Source: Pempheris klunzingeri
Lineage: Eukaryota > Chordata > Actinopteri > Acropomatiformes > Pempheridae
Direction: 5' to 3'
Assembly (NCBI RefSeq): GCF_042242105.1
Contig: NC_092035.1
Coordinates: forward strand, 11,999,477 to 12,063,476
Length of the DNA: 64,000 bases
Position numbers and translations under genes: made by a program. Under the pieces are notes generated by a model. The model worked only from the letters and a program-made list of their open reading frames with translations, was not told the DNA's origin and did not search any database. Within the stretch, counting starts at the first letter, position 1. Each line of letters opens with the position of its first letter. Below are positions 1 through 10,844 of this stretch, piece after piece.

Positions 1-2525
1 GCGACAACATTGGATACATCACCTTCGGTCAGCGCCTGTTAAAGCGGCGAGTGAAACCTTCTTTGCATGTGATTGTTGAACCGATTTACTCACTTGCGCT
101 GTGTTGATGCTTTCAGTCCTGTTTCCACGTCACACCAATGCCAATGCCAGAGACAACACCATCAACCTCATCCACACCTTCAGGGACTATCTGCACTACC
201 ACATAAAGTGCTCCAAGGTGAGTTCAACTCAACCAGCGTCCAATATCAGAACCAAATGCCCCAGTGGCTCCTGGCAAGGACTGTTTTTAATACTGTTATG
301 TTTTTTTATCACAATATTTGGACAGATGATCCATCAAACGTAGTGATCTTTTAAAGGTTCTCTATACGACATTCAGAACAATAACATGGTGTTAAACAAC
401 TGGCATGTAAAGATACAGTAGAGTAATGGTGACCTGAGCAGAGAATGAAGTTACAGCAAAACTGAGCAGGAAAATGAGTCAGAGCCGCTGCTCAGCGACA
501 GACTCAGCTAAGATACTGAGCTGACACAGTGGCACAAGAGCTAAGAGAGGCCGTCAGTCAGCGGTTGTGTACAGAACGAATGAGGCACAGCCTCATGGAG
601 TACATTTGCTTTGGTCTGATCTGCTGAGATATTGTATAGAGCCTTTAACCTTTAAGGCTCCAGGCTGAGCTCTTTGATCAGATGAGAAACATTGAGTTCT
701 CACACTACAAGCTGAAAGTCTGCTTTAATCACAGGCTACAGACATGTTGTTATGTCCTCCCCTATAATGGTATGTTCCATCCTCTATGTCAGGGTCTTTG
801 TAGTACTTTAGAGTACCTTCTCCACATTAGAAAGTCCAGTCGGAGGTGAGATGAAACAACGGCTCAACCTGATGACGACCTACTCGGCCACCTTCAGTGA
901 TCATACAGGTTTTTAGAGTGGTGTGTGGGCGTTTTTGCAAACACAACCGAATGACACATGCACCTGATGGACTCGTCTGGACTGTAAACCCTAATCAAGG
1001 AGCATTTTTTGAATGACTGGCATTTTATAGGCATGTCAGGCTTTCGTGTTATTACACAAGCATGTGGTGTTCAGGCTGCAGATAATGGAAATGGATGTTG
1101 GATGTTTTTGCATCAAACAGTGGGGAGTCTGTGTGGGTGACACAACAGATGGATTTATGGGTATTTGTGTGTGGGTTAAGCCTGAGACACGGGAGATTAT
1201 ACACTGTCAGAACAACTGTTGTCTATTGTCCCCGTGTCTGCTGCACTCTGTTTAAAGTGTAACTTCGCCCACAGGTCTGAGGCCAGCTCCACCCACTGCA
1301 TCATTTTGAAAAATGCTAAAAAGTGGGGGCTAACGAGGAGGTCAAGGATAAGTCCCAATGAGTAGCCTCCATGTTAGCACTGGCCTTGCAAGGTTTGGGG
1401 CTGATTTCAAACAGTGAGCCCGTCTACAGCTGAGTTATGTTGTGTACTGTGGAAACCTGATGAGAATCTCCCTTCCGCAGGCCTACATTCACACACGCAT
1501 GAGGGCCAAGACGTCAGACTTCCTCAAGGTGCTGAACCGCGCTCGACCCGACGCCGAGAAGAAGGAGATGAAAACCATCTCGTAAGTAGCGCCTCTGCTG
1601 CTCGTCTGCTTGTCGACACCCACCGCTCCTCTCCGCACTATTGCTGTGCTTCCTAGTCACCATTTGATCAAAAGGCTGTACTGATCCAATACAGTCATGT
1701 AAGAGGAACAAGATCGGGACGAGCAGCGAGCCGGAAGCAAGTGCGTCCACTGAAAGTGCTTGTTTTTACTGACAGAAAGGATCCCTTCACAGATTGCTGT
1801 ACTGTTCAGATATTGAATGAACGCCCGCAGTAGCGATGCTCATCATTTAAGATGAACCATGAATGGATTTTTGCAGCTGAAAGCAAAACACAAGCACATT
1901 GAGCCTTGAGATACACTATCTCTGCATTTTCTAGGATAGGATTCTTTTTCATCTGTCTGTGTGAGTTGACTGTAATCTGCAGCTTTGTACCTTTTGTGTG
2001 TTTTTGAGGTGTGTGGCCGTGTTTGCCTCCACTGTTTTTGTAGTCTTTGAAATGAGTCAGGAAGGAATTTTTACAGATCTCAGCTTTGCGAAAACACCTC
2101 CAAACAGTTGCACGCACTCTTTCTTTTTTTTTCTTTTGCCCTGTAGCTTTGAAATAACTGGGAAATGTATACTGTCTGAGCACAGAGAGTCTTTGTTCTG
2201 TGGTTAATGGGTAACAGGAATAAGTACGGAACCCCCACAGCTGCCGTCCTCACTAGCTCCAAAGAATTAGAAATATTTCACATGAATCCTTTTTGGAACA
2301 AGGTGTCAAGTTGAAGCTTCCAAGTCATTTCCAAGTATGTACAAACAAAAGGACTTTGACAGTGAGCCAAAGTCATCATCCAAGCAGACAGAGAGGCAAA
2401 GATGACTACATAACAGATAGGAAAGGAGGGCAGGATATGTTGCAACATGCTGTAGTTCCTCGTAAAGGGTTTGATATTTGATGATTGTTTTTTGTTTTTT
2501 CAGTGGAAAGACGTTCTCCCGCTGA
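1..2525 (+). CDS. arpc2: Actin-related protein 2/3 complex subunit 2 (3' part of gene)
   Basis: ARPC2 (p34-Arc) is a core subunit of the Arp2/3 complex, which nucleates branched actin filaments; with ARPC4 it contacts the mother filament. Four coding segments are present. 1-27 (DNIGYITF, entered mid-codon and running off the left edge) joins 117-217 ([18 protein letters not shown] onward to HIKCSK). Then come 1481-1581 ([18 protein letters not shown] onward to KKEMKTI) and 2504-2525 (SGKTFSR, stop TGA). All junctions are GT-AG and the phases agree. The segments match the C-terminal helix region of vertebrate ARPC2 almost residue for residue. The end reads TFSR where I recall TFSSR in human, one serine fewer. 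The N-terminal two thirds lie outside the window. Identity is certain for practical purposes; exon edges rest on consensus sites and phase. Confidence 0.96.
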
Positions 2526-3000
2526 GGCCGAGCCCAACCAGAGCAATCCAAACCCACATGGACACGCCCAAACGCGCTACACTGAGACTCAACGCCACAT
2601 CGGACAGGACTCCAGGACTCTTCTAAATGCCCTCGCCCAACCCCCAAAACGTGTCCAGTCTTTTTTTTTTTTTTTTTCTTTTTTTTTTGAATGAATAATA
2701 ATGTTGGCTCCACTTAGGGACAGCCAAGGCTCAAGATAAATGGAAAAAAGGGCATTCCTTGCTTTGCATAGTTAAAGAGAATTATTAGTCCTATATAAAT
2801 ATATATATGAAAAAAATTGAAATTTTTGATACGATATCTTTTACTCCATTTGGTACTCTTGCTTGCCCCTCGACCCTCACCATGCAATATCCAATATATG
2901 TGTTGGACGATTTCAATCCCCCCTTCCTCCCTCTCTGTGCTTTCTGTCGTCTGTACCATTGTCATTGAAAAAATAAAATAAATCACTCTTACAAAACTCT
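2526..3000 (+). other. arpc2 3' UTR with poly(A) signals
   Basis: Non-coding sequence after the arpc2 stop. It holds a T-rich run near 2660-2689 and two overlapping AATAAA signals at 2972-2977 and 2977-2982, followed by a TG-rich stretch (3001-3020) that fits a cleavage and polyadenylation site. The UTR end near 3000 is inferred. Confidence 0.7.
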
Positions 3001-3660
3001 GGTAGTTGTTTTCTGACTGTGACTCTCGCACTTATAGCTTCTTTTTTCCCCCCAGAATTTTACCAACCTTTATTATTGAGTTTTTAGTGTAATTTTAGTT
3101 TACTTCAGTTTAAAAAAAGGACATGGTTTATACAAATTCTTGAATGTTGGTAAAATGCTCAGTATTATCAAGGTTAGGAATGTGCTTAAATTCTACACAT
3201 GTAATCCAAAAATCTTGAAATATTTTAAATTAAACGATCTCGTCTTATTGGTTCACCTCGAGGGGCCACTCAGACTTGATAATAATCATCAAAACGTAAA
3301 ATCAGTCAATAGTTTTGGTTTAGGTGCCTTCAAAGTGCTTGTATGATAATAAGCTGTATGAGCTGTTGTTTTGAATTATAGGGAATTGAGTATTTTAGAT
3401 ATTTTTATATTTCGGACTTCTAGTGGGACAAAACAAAACATTTCAAGTTGCCATTTTGTATTTTTCAGAAATGTGTAGATCAAACTGTTCATTGAGAAAA
3501 ATAAGGATAAGTGTTGGCTGCAGGCCGACTACAAAAGGTTGGGAATCAGTGCACTTTGAGATGATTGAAGTACACTGTACAAAAGTGAATGAGTGCCACA
3601 TAATTCATGTATGAAAAGAGGGAGTAAATCAAACACTGCTGAGCGACTTTCTCTCAAAAT
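3001..3660. other. Intergenic spacer between arpc2 and the type I keratin gene
   Basis: AT-rich sequence between two convergent gene ends. No open frame with coding character was found. Confidence 0.6.
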
Positions 3661-3668
3661 CAGAAGCC

Positions 3669-3674
3669 TTTATT
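3669..3674 (-). terminator. Poly(A) signal of the type I keratin-like gene
   Basis: AATAAA on the minus strand, about 100 bases past the stop codon at 3776-3778. It is the first canonical signal downstream. Confidence 0.7.
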
Positions 3675-3775
3675 GACTGAGAAACGACACCACAACAAGC
3701 TGACAGCAGCTTCACAGCTCTGATGTGAAACCTGTCTGAGTGACAGAAAAAAAGAACAGAGAGCAGCAGAAAAGA

Positions 3776-6738
3776 TCACACTTTGGCCGTTTTAGCCTCA
3801 TTCTTGGGCTTTCCATCTTCATTCTCAGAGGAAGAGGAGGAGGAGGAAGACGAAGAAGAGGAGGAGGAAGAGGAGGAGGAAGAGGATGAATCCTTATTCT
3901 TCTTGGTCTTGGGTTTTTTGTTTTTAGCAGGGCCGTTGCTCGGGGTGATCGGAGCCTCTGCATTGTTGATGGTGCCCTTCACCATTTCAGCAGTGGCATC
4001 CTCGGGGGGGGCTTTGGGAGCAGTGGATTTGTTGGAGGGGGCACTCTCTTGCTTCTCAATGCCTTCTTCTGTCACTACTTCCTGCTGATCTTCAGGCTTT
4101 TGCTGATCTGCAAACAAGATGAATGAGATTTATAAATTAAATGTGTTCACTGCCCTTTTGGCCCTTCAGATATCCGTCAGTCTGTGTGTGATTCTGCTAT
4201 GTTTCCTTTTTTGTGATTGATGTGCTCGTTAAAATCACTGCATGTATGACTCCCATGTAGTGTTAAAAAGTGGTGTGATTGCATGCAATTACAGGGTGCA
4301 GTTTAGTGACACGGCTAGCTTCAAAGGAATCATTTCACATTTTGGGAAATACACTTTTTGCTTTCATCTAAGTGTATTTCCCAAAACTTTTCCCTCCAGA
4401 AGTGACGTGAGGGTTACATTTAAAGTTTAACTCTGCACGCAGTTTTTGTTTCCTGTTAGAAAGGAGCCAATTAGACTGCAGGACCAAACTGAAAGCGTTT
4501 CACTCAGTTACTGATCCAGGTTTTCTTTCTTAGCAGCAGAGATAAACTTTTCGATCAGGCACCAGCACGGACACGCCGAAGTCATGATGATTTCAATTCA
4601 AGATACTTTTTCAGTTTGGATCCAGAACTTACCGCTGTGCAATGCATCTTCTAAAGAAAACTCCAAGCTGTCGGGGAAGAGGAGGATAGATATGCTAGTG
4701 CACCAAGTGGGAAACAGGTATGACATGTTTCTGTGTGTGTTGCAGTGTGTTTATCCACTTAATCACCCTTTAATTCTGCACATTAAAACACCTTAGGAGC
4801 TCATGTTAGGTGGTCACGGTCATTTAATGTGAGCCAATAGGATGCATCTAAAGCTCTGGCATCATGTCTCGTGTCTCTGCCTCACCGCCTCACCTCTCAG
4901 GATCAGCTGTGGTGCCTTGAATCAGCCGCTGGTAGCTATCGATTTCCGCCTCCAGCTTCATCTTGACACACAGCAGGTTGTTGTTGTTTTCGATGTGGCG
5001 CTCCACCTGCGACCTCACCTCCTTCAGCTCCGCCTCCAGGCTGAGGATCACCTGGTTGAGGGGGGCCAGGCGTTGGCCGTACTCCACTTTGCTGCTCTTC
5101 AGGGTTTCCTCCAGATTGTGGATCTGAAAGGATGACAAGGTGATTTTTGGACGGCCATTTCTACTATCTGACTCTGAGCCTTGACCTGATCCAGGTGGCT
5201 GTGAGACACATCGTCTGGCTGAAAGTAGCAGGTTTAGAACATAATGACAGGGCAGTCAGGAATGTTTGTGAAAAGAACAGGTAGACTAACAGCCCGTAGA
5301 CTGTTTTATCATTCCTGACATGGGTCACGGTTAGGGAAAGACTTTGGCAAATATTTTGTTCCACACACCTGCTGAAGAATTGCTTCAACAGTTTCAGGAC
5401 TCTGCTGTGTGTTATGGCAGTGTTACTGTGCTGTACTGGTTACCGTGCTGTGCAGACTCTGGATTTTAATTTCCAGGAATTGTTTCTGTTTGAGCAGATC
5501 CTTGAGATCCGTCTTCCCAGAGTTCAAGACCTCGTTGTTTTGGGCCTCCACCACCTTGATGTTGTCAAACTGGAGAAGGAAAGACAAAATGGGAATGGTG
5601 AGAGAAAGAGGAGGAGAAAAGAGTGCGATCCGACTTAAGGATCCTGCAGGTACCCTACCTTGCTCTGGTACCACTCCTCAGTCTCCTTCAGGTTCCTCTT
5701 GGCTAGTTTATCGTACTCGCCGCGGATCTTGTTGAGAATCTCGGGCAGGTTGGAGTTCTGGGAATCGATCTCCACCTTCACCTCGGAGGCCTTGACCTTC
5801 TCACGCAGGTCATCCACCACCTACAAGAGCCACGGGTAGAAGTTCGCCTTATGATTCCAGTCAATACACCTTGTTCTTAAAGTGTGTGTTTTTGTTTCCA
5901 GTCCCACCTCTTTGTGTTCCCTCTTGAGGCCATCGAGCTCCTCCTTCACCAAGTCGATCTCTTTCTTTGTCTGATCACGGTTCAGCTTGGTATCCTCAAT
6001 GGTCTTCTTCAGGTCCTCCAGGTCTTTTTCTAATTCCTTCCTTGCTTTTTTCTCATCATCCAGCCTGCACAGAGGGGGAGGAACCCAACAATGATCCACA
6101 CGAACACCAGTGACTCTTACTGACTGATATCATCAGGTTATAAATGTTAAACTATTATTTATTCATCTCCCGAGACCCGTTTTTTTACATGCAGGTTGCA
6201 TAAAACTCACTTGTTCTTGAAGTCATCATCAGCCAGTTTGGTGTTATCAATCTGGAGCAGCAGCTTGGCGTTGTCAATGGTGATGTCTTTGATCTACAGA
6301 GAGGAGTGCATGATGTAAATAACCAGTAGTAGTAAGAAAGGAAGAAAGAAAGAAAGAAAGAAGGCCAACCTGCTGCTTGAGGTCCTCCAGGGGTTTCTCA
6401 ACCTCGTCCCAGTCGCGCCCCTCAGGTGCTTTCCTTTTGGCCAAAATCTCATCAATCTGTTTCTGCAGGTCGCCGTTCTCCTCCTCCAGGTGCCTCACCC
6501 TGCCCAGGTAACCGGACAGCCGGTCGTTCAGACCCCGCAGTGTCTGCTTGTCGTCCGCAGGGACGGCTGGAGCGGCCGGAGCGGGGGGTGCGGCAGTTTT
6601 TGCGGGAGCAGCGGGTGCGGAGTCTTTTTCCGTCTCGTTGCGCAGCACGTTCCGCAGCCCCTGCAGGCTCGCCACAGACACCCTGGAGCCCCTTCCCCCG
6701 GCTCCTCCAAACATACTGGCGGCGGTGTTTGAAGGCAT
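3776..6738 (-). CDS. Type I keratin-like intermediate filament protein, acidic polyserine tail
   Basis: Predicted 497 aa from eight exons: 6738-6370, 6293-6211, 6064-5908, 5820-5659, 5569-5444, 5123-4894, 4667-4633 and 4107-3776. Exons 2-5 are 83, 157, 162 and 126 nt, the canonical type I keratin pattern. The head (about 1-65) is rich in Ala and Pro. Coil 1A begins at LNDRLSGYLGRVRHLEEEN. The rod runs to about residue 370 and closes with KLEAEIDSYQRLIQG, a diverged form of the type I helix-termination motif (usually LEXEIATYRXLLEG). The tail reads SLEFSLEDALHSDQQ, then a Lys-rich stretch, about 21 consecutive serines and an acidic/Lys end. The 35-nt seventh exon was chosen because it alone restores frame. 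It should pair with the divergent type II gene at 7105. KRT18-like or thread-keratin gamma-like are the candidate names; orthology is inference. Confidence 0.88.
3826..3893. repeat. GAG/GAA trinucleotide-type tract coding polyserine
   Basis: On the plus strand this is a purine run of GAG, GAA and GAC triplets. On the coding (minus) strand it reads about 21 TCN serine codons in the keratin tail. The mix of TCC, TCT, TCG and TCA codons shows it is not a recent pure expansion. Confidence 0.85.
4340..4386. repeat. Perfect 17-bp inverted repeat inside a keratin intron
   Basis: Arms at 4340-4356 and 4370-4386 are exact reverse complements (TTTTGGGAAATACACTT), with a 13-base loop. It lies in the last intron of the type I keratin gene. 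A similar ATTTTGGGAAAT core occurs near 16258, so it is probably a relic of a dispersed fish repeat. Confidence 0.8.
6336..6364. repeat. (GAAA)n microsatellite
   Basis: Short GAAA/GGAA run in the first intron of the type I keratin gene, just inside the splice donor at 6368-6369 (minus strand). Confidence 0.8.
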
Positions 6739-7104
6739 GACTGCTGCTGGATGGGAGAGACCTGACAGAGACAGAGAGAGCTTCAGACTGATGAATGCCC
6801 TGATGGATGCAGGTGCGTCTTATACCTGGCCTTTACGCATCAATCCGCCCCCAACGATGCCATTGGCCCCCACTCCTGGACAAACCGGTGTGGAGTCGAA
6901 ATTCAAGAACTTCATGTTGACTTTTTTTATTTTTCTCCCTGTAATTTTGTACTTGTCCTGTCTTGATTGGACGCAGGCAGAGGTCTGGGGGGGTGATGGG
7001 TGGTTCTTCTGCACCTTAAAAGCAGGTGATCCGGGGGGCTGCAGGTACCTTCGCCGCTCACCTGGTCAGCTTCAGGATCTCAGCTCGCTGTTCCGCGCTG
7101 CAGC
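6739..7104. promoter_or_regulatory. Shared divergent promoter region of the two keratin genes
   Basis: Only 366 bp separate the two divergent start codons. On the minus strand there is a TATAAG box at 6819-6824, about 80 bp before the ATG, with a CCAAT box at 6861-6866 roughly 40 bp further upstream. For the plus-strand gene a CTTAAAAG TATA-like element lies near 7015-7022, about 85 bp before its ATG. Elements were identified by eye; co-regulation of the pair is inferred. Confidence 0.6.
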
Positions 7105-10054
7105 ATGTCCAAACCGAGAGATTACAGCAGCCAGTCCTTCTCCCCCAGCGGGACAGGACCGGCCAAGAGCTACCCCACCAACAACAAGGTGGATCCGTCA
7201 GGCAAGTCCAGGGAGAAGGACGACATGGTGGGACTCAATGACAAGTTTGTCAGGTTGATTGACAAGGTTTGTTAATTACATTCTTCTTATTATTATTATT
7301 ATTATTATTATTATTGTTATTATCATTATTATTATTATCATTACTACTACTACTTGATCTAACAGTTCTCTTAAATTAATTAATTGGTTAATTACTATAT
7401 AAATACTATTGATTATAGCTTATTTGCCATTCTTCAATTAAGCAGGAAAAAGACTTAAGATGGACTTATAGATAGATAGATAGATTCAGTTAAGCACCAT
7501 TAAAGGATATTCAGAACAACTTCATACTGGTCCTGGGGCATGACTTCTAAAAGGCTCTGACTGCTGTGAATAATTCTGTGACTTGAGGCCATGAAAAGTG
7601 TCTCCTTGTTTAGGCTTTGAGTCATGTAGTCTAAAGATGGGTGGAGGTGCATGTAGGACGCCACCTTGTGGACAATGAGGTGTGTCTCTGTCTCAGGTGA
7701 AACACCTGGAGGATGAGAACAAAAAGCTGGACACCAAACTGAAGATCCTCAAGGATCAGGAGGGCTACGAGGGGAAAATCAACGACATCGTGAAGCAGCT
7801 GGAGAACGAGATGGAGCAGCAGATCGAGAACTTGATCCGTGACCAGGAAAAACTGCAGGCCGAGCTGCTCAAGAAGCAGGACGACGTTAAGGACACCAAG
7901 AGGAGGTCAGCAGGGCTTTAAATAAAAAAAACCAAGAGTGTGCACACATAGAGGGTGTTCGATTTGGGTAAGAATGTGTTACATGAAGGTAACTTATGAT
8001 AAATAAAATTCCATTGGTTTCAGCTATGAGGATGAACTTAAACAGAAATCTGAACTGGAGAACGAGTTTATCCTCACCAAAAAGGTACTGTTGAGCTTTT
8101 TATCCTAATTAATTATTTGACCATTTAGAACTCTCATAAATCAAAGTTTTATGAAATCTGCGCATGTTTAATGTGTGTGTGTGCAATAGGAAGTGGATGA
8201 GGGTCACTTGGAGGCAGTAGATCTGGCTCTGGAGCTGGAGGACCTGGTTGGAAAACTGGATTTCCTCAGGGTTGGCTATGATGAGGTAATAATGGAGTTT
8301 ATGTTATTTGTTTTGTTCTCTCCTTTATTTTTTGTGGTTTCCAGGTGATACAATGAAAGACTATGGAGAAGCGCAACTGATTTTTAAAAAAATTCCAAAA
8401 GATTTATCCCCTTAATGTGCTGATGTGTAGGAAAAGGGAAACAAGAAAGAATTGGAGTGATGCTGATGTGTAGTAAAGGGCTTTTTTTTTACCCCACTAA
8501 CTCTGTTGTGATCATGTCTGCCCCCTGCAGGAAATCAAGGAGCTGGAGTCGCAAGTCCAGAATGAAAACGTGATCTTACGTGACAACAGCAAGCGGTCTC
8601 TGGACATGGACGAGATCGTGGAGAGTGTCAAGAGACAATACACCGACATGGCTGCCCGCACCAGGGAGGAAGCTGAGCAGTGGAACCAGAAAAAGGTGAA
8701 GAGAAAAAGGGTTATTTTTCACCCCAATACTACTGAGGACAATCAAAAGCATGACTAAAGCATGTATTCTCCACATTTTCACCCCCTTAGATGAATGCCA
8801 TGGTCCTGAACGCAGGACAGCGTGAGCAGGAAGTGCGTGATTTAAAGCGTGACATCTCAGATATGATGCGCCTCATCCAGAGGCTCAAGGGGGACCTGGA
8901 GGCTCTCTTGAGGAAGGTCGGGCTCACACAGATAGACACTCCCAGAGTTCAGGCCTAGACACACCCACTGCCCATCCAACTGGCCTCTGATCTCTCTGTT
9001 CTCTTGTCAGGAAGAGGCCCTGAAGAAGGAAATCAGTGACGTGAGGGCAGAAGGTGAAGAAAACCTGGAGAAGGCCCGGGAGGACATCACCCAGCTGGAG
9101 GAGGCCTTGAGGCGGGCCAAGCAGGACTTGGCCGGGCAGATCCGCGACTACCACGAGCTGATGAACCTCAAACTGGCGCTGGACATTGAGATCGCCACCT
9201 ACCGCAAGCTGCTGGAGGGCGAGGAGCAGAGGTATGTGAGCAGAGGGGAATAGATTCTGGGGTGAGAGCACAGCAATAAGTATGATCTGTTTGTTAAAAT
9301 ACACCATGATGCATTAATGCGTGCACTAACAACTGTCTCTGCTTCTTCTCGGCAAAGAATGAACCACCTCATGCACAACGCAGGTGAGAACAGTTTTGTT
9401 AGGCTACTGTTTTCTGATATTTCTGATATTAGCCAGCCTAGAAACTGCTGACACTTCTGGGTTCACTAGGTCGCTTTGTGGTCTATTTGACGTCTCTCCA
9501 CTCATATCTGACAACTAGAAAGATGTCATATTTTCAGAACAGCTGTAGCTCGATGAAATGATTGGTTTCCCCCCTTGTTTAATGTGAATCATTTTCAGAA
9601 TTGAAATCATCCAGAAATTCACAAGAAAAAAGCTAAATTTAAAAGAAAGAAATCCTAAAAATCAAGACTACTTTGAGCCCCTTTGGACTTGTCTTGTGGT
9701 CCCCAACCAGACCCCCAGGTTGGGTCTAAAGCATTGATACATTTCGTCCAATTTTTACACCAATAACATTCTAAAGACTGATTGATGTTTTGTGTCTGAC
9801 TAAAATCAAACCTCTCTTTCGCTCAGATTTCTAAAAACAAACCAAACAATCCAAGTCCTTACTTGCACGCAGACGTTCACTTGCCACCGAAGAAACCCCT
9901 GCCAGAGAAGCCACGAGCCCCAGAACCCACCGTCGCCCTACGGGACACCTTTATCTCGCCAGAGTACCCCCAATCCAAGAAACGCCTGCTGATCCGGGTG
10001 GAAGTGGAGGCGGGCAGAGTCGTGTCCGAAAGCTCCCATTACACTGAGGACTGA
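7105..10054 (+). CDS. Type II keratin-like intermediate filament protein
   Basis: Predicted 415 aa from nine exons: 7105-7266, 7697-7905, 8024-8084, 8190-8285, 8531-8695, 8791-8916, 9011-9231, 9358-9383 and 9873-10054. Exons 2-7 are 209, 61, 96, 165, 126 and 221 nt, the canonical type II keratin layout. The head is very short (about 43 residues, starting MSKPRDYSS) and lacks glycine loops. Coil 1A starts [20 protein letters not shown] and the rod ends [20 protein letters not shown], a near-perfect termination motif. The tail is Pro/Lys-rich and ends [18 protein letters not shown], which resembles the tail box of vimentin, desmin and K8. The acceptor at 9873 is preferred over a stronger-looking one at 9827 because only it keeps frame with exon 8. 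It probably partners the divergent type I gene. KRT8-like or thread-keratin alpha-like; orthology not settled. Confidence 0.88.
7282..7353. repeat. (TTA)n microsatellite
   Basis: Imperfect ATT/TTA trinucleotide run in the first intron of the type II keratin gene. Confidence 0.9.
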
Positions 10055-10172
10055 CTAGCACTCTCCATCACTCCTCTGTGTGCAGCATTACTGTATATCC
10101 ACAAATGTGAATCAAAAAAAGTCCATTTTAAGTTAAATGAAATGCTTCAAGATAAACATGAAAGTGGCTTTT

Positions 10173-10752
10173 AATAAAATAATCCATCATTTGCTTTCTG
10201 GCAGAGAGGTTCAACTTTTTTTCTAGAATTCATGTTTGAGACATTTTGTTTATGTGAAGCAGTGTTTTTAAAAAGGTTTTCTTATCTTTGTTTGCATTTG
10301 CAAAAACTCATGGTGTTCCTGTTACCATCAGCGTATCTTTTCAGTTTTCGTGCAGATACCTTTGTGAGCCAAACAGGAGAAAGACTTTGCCTTTGTGAAA
10401 AAGAGAATCACCCATTAAACAGTGTCAAGGTTTCTTAAAATAAAATGAGGAACTTGCGGGATCCAGCATGTGGTCTCTCTTTCCTGTTCTCTTGTTAGTA
10501 TCAGGCAAAAGTAAAGATGTGTCCTCGAATCATCACATTAAGGGGGAGCCTCTGGGTGCATGAAATGGCTTTTCAAATTCAACATACAAACAAAGACTGT
10601 ACAAAATGTGGCAAAGGGAAATGTTTGTGTGTTCTCCTTATTCACATGTATCTGCACCTGAAATATGTCTAAGTAATCACAAGAACATCAGAAGACTTTA
10701 TAGAGTTTACTGTTGGGGTGACAAGCATTTGCAATGCAATACAATCAATAAA
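10173..10752 (+). terminator. Candidate poly(A) signals of the type II keratin gene
   Basis: AATAAA occurs at 10173-10178, 10439-10444 and 10747-10752 after the stop codon at 10052-10054. The first, about 120 bases downstream, is the simplest choice; use of the others would lengthen the 3' UTR. Confidence 0.5.
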
Positions 10753-10844
10753 TAGAGAAACATGAGCAATGTGTCTGCTCTCTTTTTCTTTCAATGCACA
10801 CACAGAGTCTAGTCACTTCAATAAATATTTAGACATTTTGGGCG

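Noticed and set aside
3783-4088. Plus-strand open frame with a long glutamate run
   Set aside because: It is the antisense of the type I keratin tail; the polyGlu mirrors the polySer codons. The minus-strand frame has matching splice sites and family context.
9711-9718. An 8-nt microexon (ACCCCCAG) that would join keratin exon 8 to the acceptor at 9827 in frame
   Set aside because: It lies in GTGGTCCCCAACC/AGGTTGGG sequence resembling a dispersed fish repeat. A single acceptor at 9873 solves the frame without a microexon.
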